Below, in pieces: positions 7,226-15,203 of a DNA stretch of 64,000 nt; position 1 is the stretch's first letter; each line of letters begins with the position of its first letter. This DNA is from Blastococcus litoris. GTDB taxonomy: Bacteria > Actinomycetota > Actinomycetes > Mycobacteriales > Geodermatophilaceae. The position numbers were made by a program, and so were the translations under genes. The stretch lies in the NCBI RefSeq assembly GCF_003075095.1, contig NZ_QCZF01000001.1, forward strand, positions 558,001-622,000. Direction: 5' to 3'. A model generated the notes under the pieces. The model made no database searches. It saw nothing but the letters and a program-made list of their open reading frames with translations, and was not told where the DNA came from.

Positions 7226-9690
7226 GCGTCCGGACCCACGGGCACCGGGGCCCGGGCCCCCTCGGGCGCCCGTCCGGCCGGCGCGCGCACGGTGGCGGCG
7301 AAGGGCAGCAGCAGGCCGAGCGCGAAGGCGATGTCCATCATGTTGGACGTCGGGGTGCCGAACGCCAGGAACCAGAGGCTGCTGACGGCGATCAAGCACT
7401 CGAGCGCCGACGCCTCGCGGCGGCCGAGCCGGACGGCGAGCCCGCGGCTGATCAGCACCGCGATCGCCAGGCCGAGCGCGATCCCCACCGGACCGAGGTT
7501 CACCCACAGGTCGGCCAGCACCGAGTGCAGCTCGAAGTAGCCGTTGAGCATGAAGCGCTCGAGGTAGTTCTCCCCGCCGGCGATGTTGGCGACGGCGAAG
7601 CCGGTCTTCGCGACGGCGAGGTCGGCGCCGGTGGGCACGGCCCCGACGCCGAACCCGAGGGGGTTCTCCGCCATGAGCGCGAGGGTCGCCGACCACTCCG
7701 GCCGGCCACCGAGCAGCAGGTTCCCGCTGCGGGCGATCTGCTCGGCCGTGCGGGCCTGGACCTCCGACCCGAGCGCGCCGCTGACGAGCAGCTCGCTGAT
7801 GACGAAGTAGAGGCCGACGACGACGGCGGCCAGTGCGGCCACCCCGGCCCACCCGTTGTACCGCACCTGCCCGCCGCCGGGCCGGGCCTGCCAGAGGACC
7901 AGCGACGCGGCGACCAGGCAGAACCCGAAGGCGCTGCGCGCGTCGTTGGCGATGTTGAGCGCGCCGAGGACGGCCAGGGCGGCCAGCTGCTCCACCAGCC
8001 GCCTGCGGCCGCACAGGAGGGCGAGGACGACGAGGGTGGTGGGGAGGAGCAGCTCGTACTTGAGCGGGTTCTCCGAGGCAGGTGCCCGCAGGATGCCCGT
8101 GGCCAGCTGCCCCAGCCCGTACGCCAGGGCGACGACCGGCAGCGGCAGGACCGTGCGCGCCCACAGCAGCAGGCCGATGCTGCCGGCCGCGGTGAGCAGC
8201 AGCAGCGTGGTGATCGTGGCGTTCCGCAGCACGATCTCGTGGTGCATCGACGACCAGGCCGCCAGCAGCCACCCGGCGACCAGGGCGGCGGCGAAGAGCC
8301 CGAGGAGGAAGCGCGCCCCGCGGAACCGGCGCAGCGTCCCGGCCCACACGGGCAGGAGGGCGGTGGCCGCGAGCAGGCTCGTGCTCGTCGTCAGGGGCAG
8401 GGGCTGGGCGAAGCCGACGGCCGCGAGAGCGGCGACGGCGACCACGCGGGTCGACGTGACGGCGCGCCCCGGGTCCCGGCGGCCCCAGGTCCGGGCCAGC
8501 CCGTCCAGCGGCCCGAGTGGCGAGTCGCCGCGCAGCGCCGCCACCGCGCGGGCCAGCAGCCCGGCGCGGCGGGGGAGGACACCCTCCACGACGACGCCCA
8601 CGACCGGCACGCCGGACCGCTCGACGGCCGCCACGACCGCCGCGAGGCGCGTGCGCGACGTGCGGCTCCCGTGCGCGGTCACCAGGACGCCGTCGAACTC
8701 GGCGGTGTGCAGGAGCAGGCCCTGGACGTCGGCCAGCGGACGTACCTGCACGTCGTCGGCCCATGCCGGGATCACCGTGGCCGTGGACCGGGGGCCCTGC
8801 TCGAGGGGGGTGACCCGCGCGCGCTGCGGGGGCTTGCCGGACACCGCGAGGTCCCGGGCGAGCTGCTCGGCGCGCGGGCCGACGACGGCGAACCTGCCCC
8901 CACGTCCCGACGGTGACGCCTCGTGCAGCATCCACCAGAGGCGCTCGAGGGCCCGGCCGCGCTCGGTCTCGTGCGGTCGCGTGGCGCCGACCTCCGGCCC
9001 GGCCACCTCGACGACCGGTGCCCTGGTGACCCGTTCGGCGTCGCGGTAGTCGCGGACCCGGGGATGCCACAGCTCGCGCAGCCCGACGAGCAGCGCGGCG
9101 AGGGCGGCTCCGGTGGCGAAGCCGATCACCGCGTTGTTCCGCTTGCTCGGGGAGATCTGGAAACGGGGCTCGCTGGCGGGCTCGAGGGTGGACACGCGCA
9201 GCAGCGGCTTCCCGCTGGGGCCCGCGTAGATGGCCTCCGTGGCCTGGCGCAGCTGCTCGGCGACCTCCCGCGCGACGACGGTGACCTCGTCCCGGTCCGG
9301 GCCGTACACCGAGATCTGGAGCACGGTGGTGTCCTCGACCAGCCCGGCCTCCACCGAGCCGGCCAGCTGCGCGGGCGAGGTGTCGAGGCCGAGCTCGTCG
9401 ACGACGGGTCCGAGCACCTCCGCCGAGCGGGTGAGCTCCACCATCGACGGCAGCACGCGCTCGTCCACGAGGGCGCCGGCCGCCGCGTCCTGCGCGCCGC
9501 GAGCCTCGTCGATGCCCACGTAGAGCGAGGTCGAGGAGCGGTAGGTGACGACGCTGAGCATCGCGACGAGGACGCCGAGCGCGGCCCCTGCCGTCGCGGC
9601 GGTGCCGATCCACACCCACCGCCGGCAGAGCGCCAGCACGTAGTCCTTCGGCTCCACCGCCGCCCCCCGTCCGATCCGGACTCCCATCAT
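7222..9690 (-). CDS. Wzz chain-length domain fused to a degenerate BY-kinase domain and a Wzy/WaaL-type polymerase
   Basis: 822 residues in three parts. Residues about 12-210 form a Wzz domain: a membrane segment near 27-50, an extracytoplasmic coiled region, and a second membrane segment near 186-205. Residues about 215-385 resemble the cytoplasmic kinase domain of the neighbouring BY-kinase (RVRDYRDAERVTRAPVVEV matches its NRVRDASVVSEVTDLPV). The P-loop position reads FAVVGPRAEQLARDLAVS, without GK(S/T), and the Walker B position reads FDGVLVTAHGS, so it cannot bind ATP in the usual way. Residues about 412-800 are a polytopic O-antigen polymerase/ligase-like domain. These functions are normally on separate proteins. 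ATG 9690 gives the longest frame; GTG 9657 has a better ribosome site (GGGGGG seven bases upstream) and is in frame. Confidence 0.75.
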   Translation of the reverse strand: MMGVRIGRGAAVEPKDYVLALCRRWVWIGTAATAGAALGVLVAMLSVVTYRSSTSLYVGIDEARGAQDAAAGALVDERVLPSMVELTRSAEVLGPVVDELGLDTSPAQLAGSVEAGLVEDTTVLQISVYGPDRDEVTVVAREVAEQLRQATEAIYAGPSGKPLLRVSTLEPASEPRFQISPSKRNNAVIGFATGAALAALLVGLRELWHPRVRDYRDAERVTRAPVVEVAGPEVGATRPHETERGRALERLWWMLHEASPSGRGGRFAVVGPRAEQLARDLAVSGKPPQRARVTPLEQGPRSTATVIPAWADDVQVRPLADVQGLLLHTAEFDGVLVTAHGSRTSRTRLAAVVAAVERSGVPVVGVVVEGVLPRRAGLLARAVAALRGDSPLGPLDGLARTWGRRDPGRAVTSTRVVAVAALAAVGFAQPLPLTTSTSLLAATALLPVWAGTLRRFRGARFLLGLFAAALVAGWLLAAWSSMHHEIVLRNATITTLLLLTAAGSIGLLLWARTVLPLPVVALAYGLGQLATGILRAPASENPLKYELLLPTTLVVLALLCGRRRLVEQLAALAVLGALNIANDARSAFGFCLVAASLVLWQARPGGGQVRYNGWAGVAALAAVVVGLYFVISELLVSGALGSEVQARTAEQIARSGNLLLGGRPEWSATLALMAENPLGFGVGAVPTGADLAVAKTGFAVANIAGGENYLERFMLNGYFELHSVLADLWVNLGPVGIALGLAIAVLISRGLAVRLGRREASALECLIAVSSLWFLAFGTPTSNMMDIAFALGLLLPFAATVRAPAGRAPEGARAPVPVGPDA

Positions 9691-9788
9691 CGCCCGAGGA
9701 GGGCCCTGGCCGGGGCATGATGGCCCAGCTCCGGGGGGTTCCGTGACCCGTTGGGGTGGGATGGAGCCGCTCGAACCCGCGAGCCGTC

Positions 9789-9811
9789 GTCACAGGGGCA
9801 CACACTGTGAC
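9789..9811. promoter_or_regulatory. Inverted repeat in the divergent promoter region
   Basis: GTCACAG (9789-9795) and CTGTGAC (9805-9811) are perfect inverted arms around a nine-base spacer. They lie in the 231-base gap between the divergent Wzz-Wzy fusion and BY-kinase genes. The symmetry and position suit a dimeric regulator acting on both units. The regulator is unknown. Confidence 0.4.
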
Positions 9812-9921
9812 CTGGTACGACCGTTCCGAGGCAGCGGCGGTGTCACCCGGTCGGGCTGCGAGGCCCGCCGTCGCAGGGTCGGTCGGAGTCGCCGTGGGCG
9901 GCTGACGTGGATGGGGGAGCG

Positions 9922-11466
9922 ATGAGGTCCCGAGCACCGCTCGAGGTCGTGCGCCGGCGCTGGCGCTGGGTGGCGGTCATGGCCCTGCTGGGCGTCGTGG
10001 CCGGCCTCTGCTACTCCCTGTACGTCCCCAAGACCTACCGGGCGTCGGCGAGCGTCTTCTTCTCCCTGCAGTACGGCGACTCCGCCTCCGACCTCGTGCA
10101 GGGGTCGACCTACACGCAGAACCAGGTCGCCTCGTTCGCGCGCCTGGCAACCACCCCCGCCGTCCTCGAGCCGGTGATCGACGAGCTGGGCCTCGACACC
10201 GGGGTGAACGCGCTCGCCTCCCGGATCGAGGCGTCCGCGCCGCTGGACACGGTGCTCGTCGAGGTGACCGTGACCGACCGGTCGGCCGAGGGCAGCGCGC
10301 GGATCGCCAACGCGGTCGTCGACACCCTCTCGACGACCGTCGAGAACCTGGCGCCGCGCAACGACAACGGGCGCCCGACCGTGGAGGCGACCACCGTCGC
10401 CCCCGCGGAGGTGCCGGGTGGGCCGGCCGCGCCGAAGCCGCCGCTCAACGTCGCGGTCGGGCTCGGCATCGGCCTGCTCGTGGGCCTGGCGCTGGCCTGG
10501 ACGCGCGAGGCGCTGGACAACCGCGTCCGCGACGCCTCGGTGGTCTCGGAGGTCACCGACCTGCCGGTCATCGGCAGCATCGGCACCCGCAGCCGCGCCT
10601 CCCAGCCGGTGGTCATCGAGTCCGAGCCGCACAGCCCGCAGGCCGACTTCTTCCGGCAGCTGGCCACCAACCTCCAGTTCCTCGGCGTCCCCGGCGCGAA
10701 CTCGGCCAACGGCCGCGACCTGCGCACGGTGATGGTCACCTCGTCGGTGCCGGCGGAGGGCAAGTCCACGGTCGCGGCGAACCTGGCCGCCGCCCTGGCG
10801 GAGAGCAACGCGCGCGTCGTGCTCGTCGACGCCGACCTGCGCCGCCCCGCCACCGCCCAGCTGCTGGGCATCGAGGGTGCGGCCGGGCTGAGCACCGTCC
10901 TGATCGGACGGGCGACGATCGACGACGTCCTGCAGGAGTGGGGGACGTCGGGCCTGCACGTGCTCGCCTCGGGCCGGGTGCCGCCGAACTCCGGCGAGCT
11001 GCTGAACTCGCCGGCGATGCGCCAGGTGCTGGCGGAGCTGCGGCAGCGCTTCGACTTCGTCGTCCTCGACGCGCCCCCGCTGCTGCCCGTGGCGGACGCC
11101 GTCATCCTCTCGCGGGCCGTCGACGGCGCGATCGTGGTCGCCAACGTCACCAAGGTCCGCCGGCACCAGCTGGCCGAGAGCCTGCGCAGCCTCGAGCAGG
11201 TCAAGGCGCGCGTCCTCGGCGTGGTGCTCAACCAGGTCAGGCGGCGTGACCCCTCGTACAGCTACGAGCCCTACGGCGGCGACGTCGAGTGGGCGCCCGC
11301 GGCCGAGGAGTTCGTCGCCGGCCGCGCCCACCTCACCGGCGCGGCGCCGGCGGCGCCCGGGAACGGGCAGCCGGCGGCGGTGGAACCCGGACGGGTGCCC
11401 ACCGCGACCGGCGCGGGGGAGGGGCCCTCGGGCCCGTCCTCGGCGCCCCACGGAAAGGACGGATGA
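9922..11466 (+). CDS. Bacterial tyrosine kinase with Wzz domain (CpsCD/Wzc-like)
   Basis: 514 residues from ATG 9922, preceded by GGGGGAG at 9913-9919; an in-frame GTG at 9907 lies before this ribosome site and is less likely. The N-terminal Wzz part has membrane segments near residues 16-35 and 174-192. The kinase part has Walker A with K281 (SSVPAEGKST), Walker A' VVLVDADLRRP (D303, D305), and Walker B VVLDAPP (D383). All BY-kinase motifs are intact. A short tyrosine cluster, SYSYEPYGG, follows and is a candidate autophosphorylation site. These kinases control polysaccharide chain length and export. The phosphatase gene is translationally coupled (ATGA). Confidence 0.92.
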   Translation: MRSRAPLEVVRRRWRWVAVMALLGVVAGLCYSLYVPKTYRASASVFFSLQYGDSASDLVQGSTYTQNQVASFARLATTPAVLEPVIDELGLDTGVNALASRIEASAPLDTVLVEVTVTDRSAEGSARIANAVVDTLSTTVENLAPRNDNGRPTVEATTVAPAEVPGGPAAPKPPLNVAVGLGIGLLVGLALAWTREALDNRVRDASVVSEVTDLPVIGSIGTRSRASQPVVIESEPHSPQADFFRQLATNLQFLGVPGANSANGRDLRTVMVTSSVPAEGKSTVAANLAAALAESNARVVLVDADLRRPATAQLLGIEGAAGLSTVLIGRATIDDVLQEWGTSGLHVLASGRVPPNSGELLNSPAMRQVLAELRQRFDFVVLDAPPLLPVADAVILSRAVDGAIVVANVTKVRRHQLAESLRSLEQVKARVLGVVLNQVRRRDPSYSYEPYGGDVEWAPAAEEFVAGRAHLTGAAPAAPGNGQPAAVEPGRVPTATGAGEGPSGPSSAPHGKDG

Positions 11467-12098
11467 CAGTGAACGCTCGCGAATCCCTGACCGGGGTGCC
11501 GGCCACCGGCCGGTTCTCCGTGCTCGTCGTGTGCACGGCCAACATCTGCCGCTCGCCGGCCGCCGAGGTGGAGCTCCGGAGCGCGCTCGTGCCGTCCCCC
11601 GACGTCGTCGTCAGCAGCGCCGGGCTGCGCGCCCGGGTCGGCGAGCCGGTCGACCCCGGCATGGTCGCCGTCCTGGGCCGGGAGCCGGAGGGCTTCGCCG
11701 CCCGCCAGGTCGGGCCGGCGATCGTCCGCGACGCCGACCTCGTGCTGACCATGACCCGCGACCAGCGCTCGGCGATCGTCGGCGCGGTGCCGGCCGCCGT
11801 CCGCTCCACGTTCACGCTGCGGGAGTTCGCCGCTCTGGTGGGTCTGGCGAGCGAGCACGGCACCGACATCGGGCAGGGGACGAAGGGCGAGCGGCTGGCC
11901 GCCCTCGCGGCCGTGGCCCCGCGCTTCCGCAGCGTGCGCGCGGCCGGCGACCACGACGACATCGAGGACCCCTTCGGCGGCAGCCGGCAGGACTACTCCC
12001 GGGCGCTGGAGGAGATCCGCGCCTCGGTCGCCGACGTGGTCACCGCGCTCGAGGGCGACCGCGTGGTGCCCTCCTTCGCCGACGCCTGGTCGGCCTGA
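11463..12098 (+). CDS. Low-molecular-weight protein tyrosine phosphatase
   Basis: 211 residues from ATG 11463, overlapping the kinase stop. The active-site loop is C24-TANIC-R30 (CTANICRS), the classical C-x5-R loop, and the general acid is D169 in DIEDPFGG. Together these identify an LMW-PTP, Wzb/EpsP type. It is longer than the usual 145-165 residues because of a short N-terminal tail and an inserted segment around residues 140-160. The expected substrate is the phosphotyrosine cluster of the kinase encoded immediately upstream, giving a phosphorylation cycle for exopolysaccharide assembly. Confidence 0.92.
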   Translation: MTVNARESLTGVPATGRFSVLVVCTANICRSPAAEVELRSALVPSPDVVVSSAGLRARVGEPVDPGMVAVLGREPEGFAARQVGPAIVRDADLVLTMTRDQRSAIVGAVPAAVRSTFTLREFAALVGLASEHGTDIGQGTKGERLAALAAVAPRFRSVRAAGDHDDIEDPFGGSRQDYSRALEEIRASVADVVTALEGDRVVPSFADAWSA

Positions 12099-12224
12099 GC
12101 AACCCGCCCGGAACGGCGGCGTGACCGGTCCGACATCCGATCACGCTGCGTCACCGCACTTTGGCGCGAGGTAGCGGTTCGCGTGGGCTTTCCCTCCCCA
12201 TCGAGTGAGATGGAGCCCAAACCC

Positions 12225-12254
12225 CTGACCGTGCGTGACCGTTGCGGATAGCGT
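12225..12254 (+). promoter_or_regulatory. Putative promoter of the cytidylyltransferase gene
   Basis: CTGACC (12225-12230), an 18-base spacer and TAGCGT (12249-12254) resemble a housekeeping -35/-10 pair. The start would fall near 12261, giving a leader of about 30 bases with GGGGGACC before ATG 12292. The spacer contains a second copy of TGACCGT (12226-12232 and 12236-12242), possibly a regulator site. Confidence 0.4.
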
Positions 12255-12291
12255 CTCGTTGTCAGTCGTGGCAGCAACCGGGGGGACCGAG

Positions 12292-12753
12292 ATGAGCCAG
12301 ATCGTGGGGTACGCGCCTGGGGCGTACGACCTCTTCCACATCGGTCACCTCAACCTCCTCCGCCGGGCCGCCGAGCAGTGCGACGTCCTGGTGGCCGGCG
12401 TCGTCGCCGACGAGGTCCTCGTCCAGACGAAGGGCCGGGCGCCGGTCATCCCGCTCGCCGAGCGCATGGAGATCGTCCGCAGCATCCGCTGCGTCGACCG
12501 GGTCCACGCCGAGACGGTGCCGGACAAGCTCGCCACCTGGCGCGAGGTCGGCTTCGACGTGATCTTCAAGGGCGACGACTGGCGCGGGACCCCCAAGGGC
12601 GAGAAGCTCGAGCGCGACTTCGCCTCGGTCGGCGTCCAGGTGAGCTACTTCCCGTACACGATGCACACGTCCAGCACGATCCTCCGCAAGGCGCTGCTGG
12701 CCATCGAGGCACCCGAGCCCGTCGGCCGCGTGGCCCGCGCGCTCACCTCCTGA
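12292..12753 (+). CDS. Cytidylyltransferase, glycerol-3-phosphate type (TagD-like)
   Basis: 153 residues, a complete small nucleotidyltransferase of the HIGH family. YAPGAYDLFHIGHLNLL near the N-terminus holds the HxGH signature, GDDWRG lies mid-chain, and TSSTILRK stands where TagD has RTEGISTT. TagD-type enzymes make CDP-glycerol from CTP and glycerol-3-phosphate; related ones activate ethanolamine phosphate or other small phosphates. Placed after the kinase/phosphatase pair, it could supply a glycerol-phosphate decoration or a teichoic-acid-like polymer. No CDP-glycerol transferase is visible in the window, so the exact substrate is open. ATG 12292 has a purine-rich ribosome site and no competing start. 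Confidence 0.8.
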   Translation: MSQIVGYAPGAYDLFHIGHLNLLRRAAEQCDVLVAGVVADEVLVQTKGRAPVIPLAERMEIVRSIRCVDRVHAETVPDKLATWREVGFDVIFKGDDWRGTPKGEKLERDFASVGVQVSYFPYTMHTSSTILRKALLAIEAPEPVGRVARALTS

Positions 12754-12773
12754 CCCGGGAGCCGATCAGGAGG
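12746..12773. terminator. Bidirectional hairpin spanning two convergent stop codons
   Basis: CCTCCTGA (12746-12753) and TCAGGAGG (12766-12773) are perfect complements around a 12-base loop. The left arm contains the cytidylyltransferase stop and the right arm the stop of the convergent glycosyltransferase, so one hairpin can serve both transcripts. Confidence 0.5.
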
Positions 12774-13881
12774 CGGCGTCCGCCGTCCCGAGCAGCCAGC
12801 GGTCGGCGTCGGCCCGGGTGTCGGTGCGCGGCAGGTCGGCCGTGACCTCCTCGGCGGTGCGGCCCGCTGCGGCCGCGGACCGGAGGGCGGCGGCGATCTC
12901 GGGGGCGTCCGCGGACACCGGCACCACGCGGTGGCCGTGCCGGTGCAGCCAGTCGGCGATGCCGGTCTCGTCCGTCGTGACCACCTCGCACCCGTGCGAC
13001 AGGCCCTCCAGGATCGGCAGGCCCACCTGCTCCCGCCACCAGCCGCTGCGCTGGGAGAGCAGCACCAGCACGTGCGCCGCGCGCAGGGACGCGTGGACCT
13101 CGGCCCGCGGGGGGTCGACGACGAGCGACACCTCCGGGTGGGCCGCGGCCCACGTGCGCACGTCGGGCAGCAGCTCTCCCGTGCCGATCAGCCGGAGTCG
13201 CAGACCGGCGTCGGCGGGGAGGGCGTCCCACGCCTCCATCAGCTGGCGGATGCCCTTCCGCTCCTTGAAGGCGCCGACGAACAGCACCGTGGCTGCGTCC
13301 CGGACGCCCCCGGCCGGGCAGTCGCACGGCTGGGGCACGGCCGGGAACACCCGCGCGCGGGTGGCCACGACCGCCGGGTCGACGTAGCGCTCGAGCAGCT
13401 GCCGGGAGCCCTCCGTGCCGAACGCCAGCCGGTCCATGCGCCCGACGAGGAACCGCAGGACGCGCCGGGACCACCACCGGCCCAGTGGCCGCGGCACGTG
13501 CCGGGAGAGCGCCAGCCGGTCGACCGGGTCGGTGAGGTCGATGCAGTACGCCCCGACGGCGGCCGGTCGGCGGGTCAGCGCACCCCGCAGGCGGACGGCG
13601 GCGACCTGGGCGGCCACCGAGCCCCAGCGCGACACCATCAGCGGCTCGTTGAGCTCGACGGCGTCGTACGGCGTGCGCAGCAGGTGCAGGACCGTGGCGG
13701 CGCGGCCCAGCTGGCGCAGCGGGGACGGCCCGCCCGCGGCCAGGGCCGGGTCGAAGTCGTACCGGCGGTCGCGGTGGATCACCAGCGCCGGCGTCATCGT
13801 GCGGAACCGCTCGAGGTGCGCGGAGCGCACCGAGCCGTAGACGCGTGCCCGGCTCGGGGCGCCGTCGCTGGTGGCGGTCAC
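12766..13881 (-). CDS. Glycosyltransferase, GT4-like
   Basis: 371 residues. The C-terminal half carries FVGAFKERKGIRQLMEAW (donor-binding loop), RLIGTGELLPDV, and EQVGLPILEGLSHGCEVVTT, which is the E-x7-E region of GT4 enzymes. The N-terminal half has ELNEPLMVSRWGSVAAQ, consistent with the acceptor-binding Rossmann fold. GTG 13881 is placed six bases after a -10-like TAGATT and would be a leaderless start. It is convergent with the cytidylyltransferase and divergent from the next glycosyltransferase. Likely part of the exopolysaccharide pathway; specificity unknown. Confidence 0.78.
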   Translation of the reverse strand: MTATSDGAPSRARVYGSVRSAHLERFRTMTPALVIHRDRRYDFDPALAAGGPSPLRQLGRAATVLHLLRTPYDAVELNEPLMVSRWGSVAAQVAAVRLRGALTRRPAAVGAYCIDLTDPVDRLALSRHVPRPLGRWWSRRVLRFLVGRMDRLAFGTEGSRQLLERYVDPAVVATRARVFPAVPQPCDCPAGGVRDAATVLFVGAFKERKGIRQLMEAWDALPADAGLRLRLIGTGELLPDVRTWAAAHPEVSLVVDPPRAEVHASLRAAHVLVLLSQRSGWWREQVGLPILEGLSHGCEVVTTDETGIADWLHRHGHRVVPVSADAPEIAAALRSAAAAGRTAEEVTADLPRTDTRADADRWLLGTADAAS

Positions 13882-13887
13882 CGGTCG

Positions 13888-13893
13888 AATCTA
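13888..13893 (-). promoter_or_regulatory. -10 element TAGATT for a leaderless glycosyltransferase mRNA
   Basis: On the minus strand TAGATT is followed by six bases and then the GTG at 13881, matching the -10/N6/start layout repeated across the window. No clear -35 is seen. Confidence 0.4.
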
Positions 13894-14049
13894 GGGCCTG
13901 CCGGCCGTCCGGCAGCGGCACCGGCCGGTGTCTCACCCCGAGTGTGGAGGGGATGCCCACGAACCGTCGTCCCGGCGCCCCGGCCCGGGTGACAATGCAC
14001 CGCCCGTGCCGGTCCGGCGCGGGGTCCCGGCGAGGAGCGGTGGTGCGGC

Positions 14050-15087
14050 GTGGTGGATCCCCGGAGGGACGGGCCGACGGTCGCCGTCGCGTTCCCGGCC
14101 GGGCGCGGCGTGGCCCGCTGGCGGGAACGGAACGCGGAGAGCCCCGTCCCCAACGCCTGGCCCTACGGCCTGGACCGCCTCGCCGCCGACGGGCGCCAGG
14201 TCACCGACGTCGAGCTGCCCCCACCGACCCGCGTGCAGCGGCTCCTCGCGAGGGCGGGCGTCCGCGGCGCGCGGCGGTCACCGGCCAGGGCGGACGTCGC
14301 CCTCTGCTGGGACGAGGGCACCGTGGAGCGGCTCGTGCTCGGGGCCCCGGGCCGGCGCCTGTTCAGCGGCGTCATCTGGGCCACCGACCGGCTGGCCACC
14401 GAGGGCCCGGCGGCGCTGCGGGCCCAGCGCGACCTCCTGCGCGGGCTGGACGGGGTGTGGTGCCTCAGCCGCCCGCAGGTCGACGCCGTGCGCGCGTGGC
14501 TGGGGCCCGGCGGCCCGCCGGTCAGCTTCCTCCAGTTCGGCGTCGACGAGCGCTTCTACCGCTTCGCGCCCGAGTACCCGGAGCGGCCGAAGGTGGTCAG
14601 CCTCGGCGGGGACCGCGACCGCGACCCGGCGACGCTGTTCGCCGCCCTGGACCTGGTCCTGCGCGAGCGCCCCGACGTCGAGTGCGTCGTCGGGACGACG
14701 TCGACCCTGCCCGCGCCCCGGGGGGTGCGCACCGTCGAGTTCGTCCCGCACGCGCAAGCCGTCGACCTGTACGCGTCCGCGAGCGTCGTGGCGCTGGCCA
14801 CCCGGCCGAACCTGCACGCGTCGGGGATGACCGTGGGGCTGGAGGCCATGTCGGTCGGCCGCCCCGTGGTGGCCTGCTCGACGCCCGGGATGGACGACTA
14901 CTTCCCCGACGGCGGGACCGGTTTCCTGGTGCCGCCGCAGGACCCCGCGGCGATGGCGGCGCGGATCCTCGAGCTGCTCGCCGACCGCGACCGCGCGGCG
15001 GCCATGGGACGGCGGGGCCGCGAGCACGTCGAGCGGGGCCACACCACCGCGTCGATGTGCCGTCGGCTGGCCGAGATCGTCGCCTGA
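14050..15087 (+). CDS. Glycosyltransferase, GT4-like
   Basis: 345 residues. Recognisable parts are ALCWDEGTVERLVL, VSFLQFGVDERFYR, VVSLGGDRDRDPATLF and the donor-site region VEFVPHAQAVDLYASASV, then GMTVGLEAMSVGRPVVAC, the GT4 E-x7-E segment. GAGGAG at 14032-14037 lies 12 bases before GTG 14050; the adjacent GTG 14053 is also possible. It is the last gene of the exopolysaccharide block, about 115 bases before mfd. Sugar specificity unknown. Confidence 0.78.
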   Translation: MVDPRRDGPTVAVAFPAGRGVARWRERNAESPVPNAWPYGLDRLAADGRQVTDVELPPPTRVQRLLARAGVRGARRSPARADVALCWDEGTVERLVLGAPGRRLFSGVIWATDRLATEGPAALRAQRDLLRGLDGVWCLSRPQVDAVRAWLGPGGPPVSFLQFGVDERFYRFAPEYPERPKVVSLGGDRDRDPATLFAALDLVLRERPDVECVVGTTSTLPAPRGVRTVEFVPHAQAVDLYASASVVALATRPNLHASGMTVGLEAMSVGRPVVACSTPGMDDYFPDGGTGFLVPPQDPAAMAARILELLADRDRAAAMGRRGREHVERGHTTASMCRRLAEIVA

Positions 15088-15131
15088 GCCGGGGGCCCCT
15101 CGCGGGCCGGGTCGCTGTCGGTGCGGCGGAC

Positions 15132-15137
15132 TAACCT
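15132..15137 (+). promoter_or_regulatory. -10 element TAACCT upstream of mfd
   Basis: TAACCT fits the actinomycete TANNNT -10. It would start transcription near 15144 and leave a leader of about 60 bases before GTG 15204. Confidence 0.35.
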
Positions 15138-15203
15138 GGGAGTCCGGCCACCACCGCGTCCGGCGGTGCACCCTGGCCGTGGATCCCCGGGAGTGGACTG
15201 CTC

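Noticed and set aside
6188-9937. 1249-codon minus-strand frame joining the glycosyltransferase to upstream sequence
   Set aside because: Only its C-terminal 345 codons are real (6188-7225); the upstream part is an out-of-frame shadow of the polymerase fusion.
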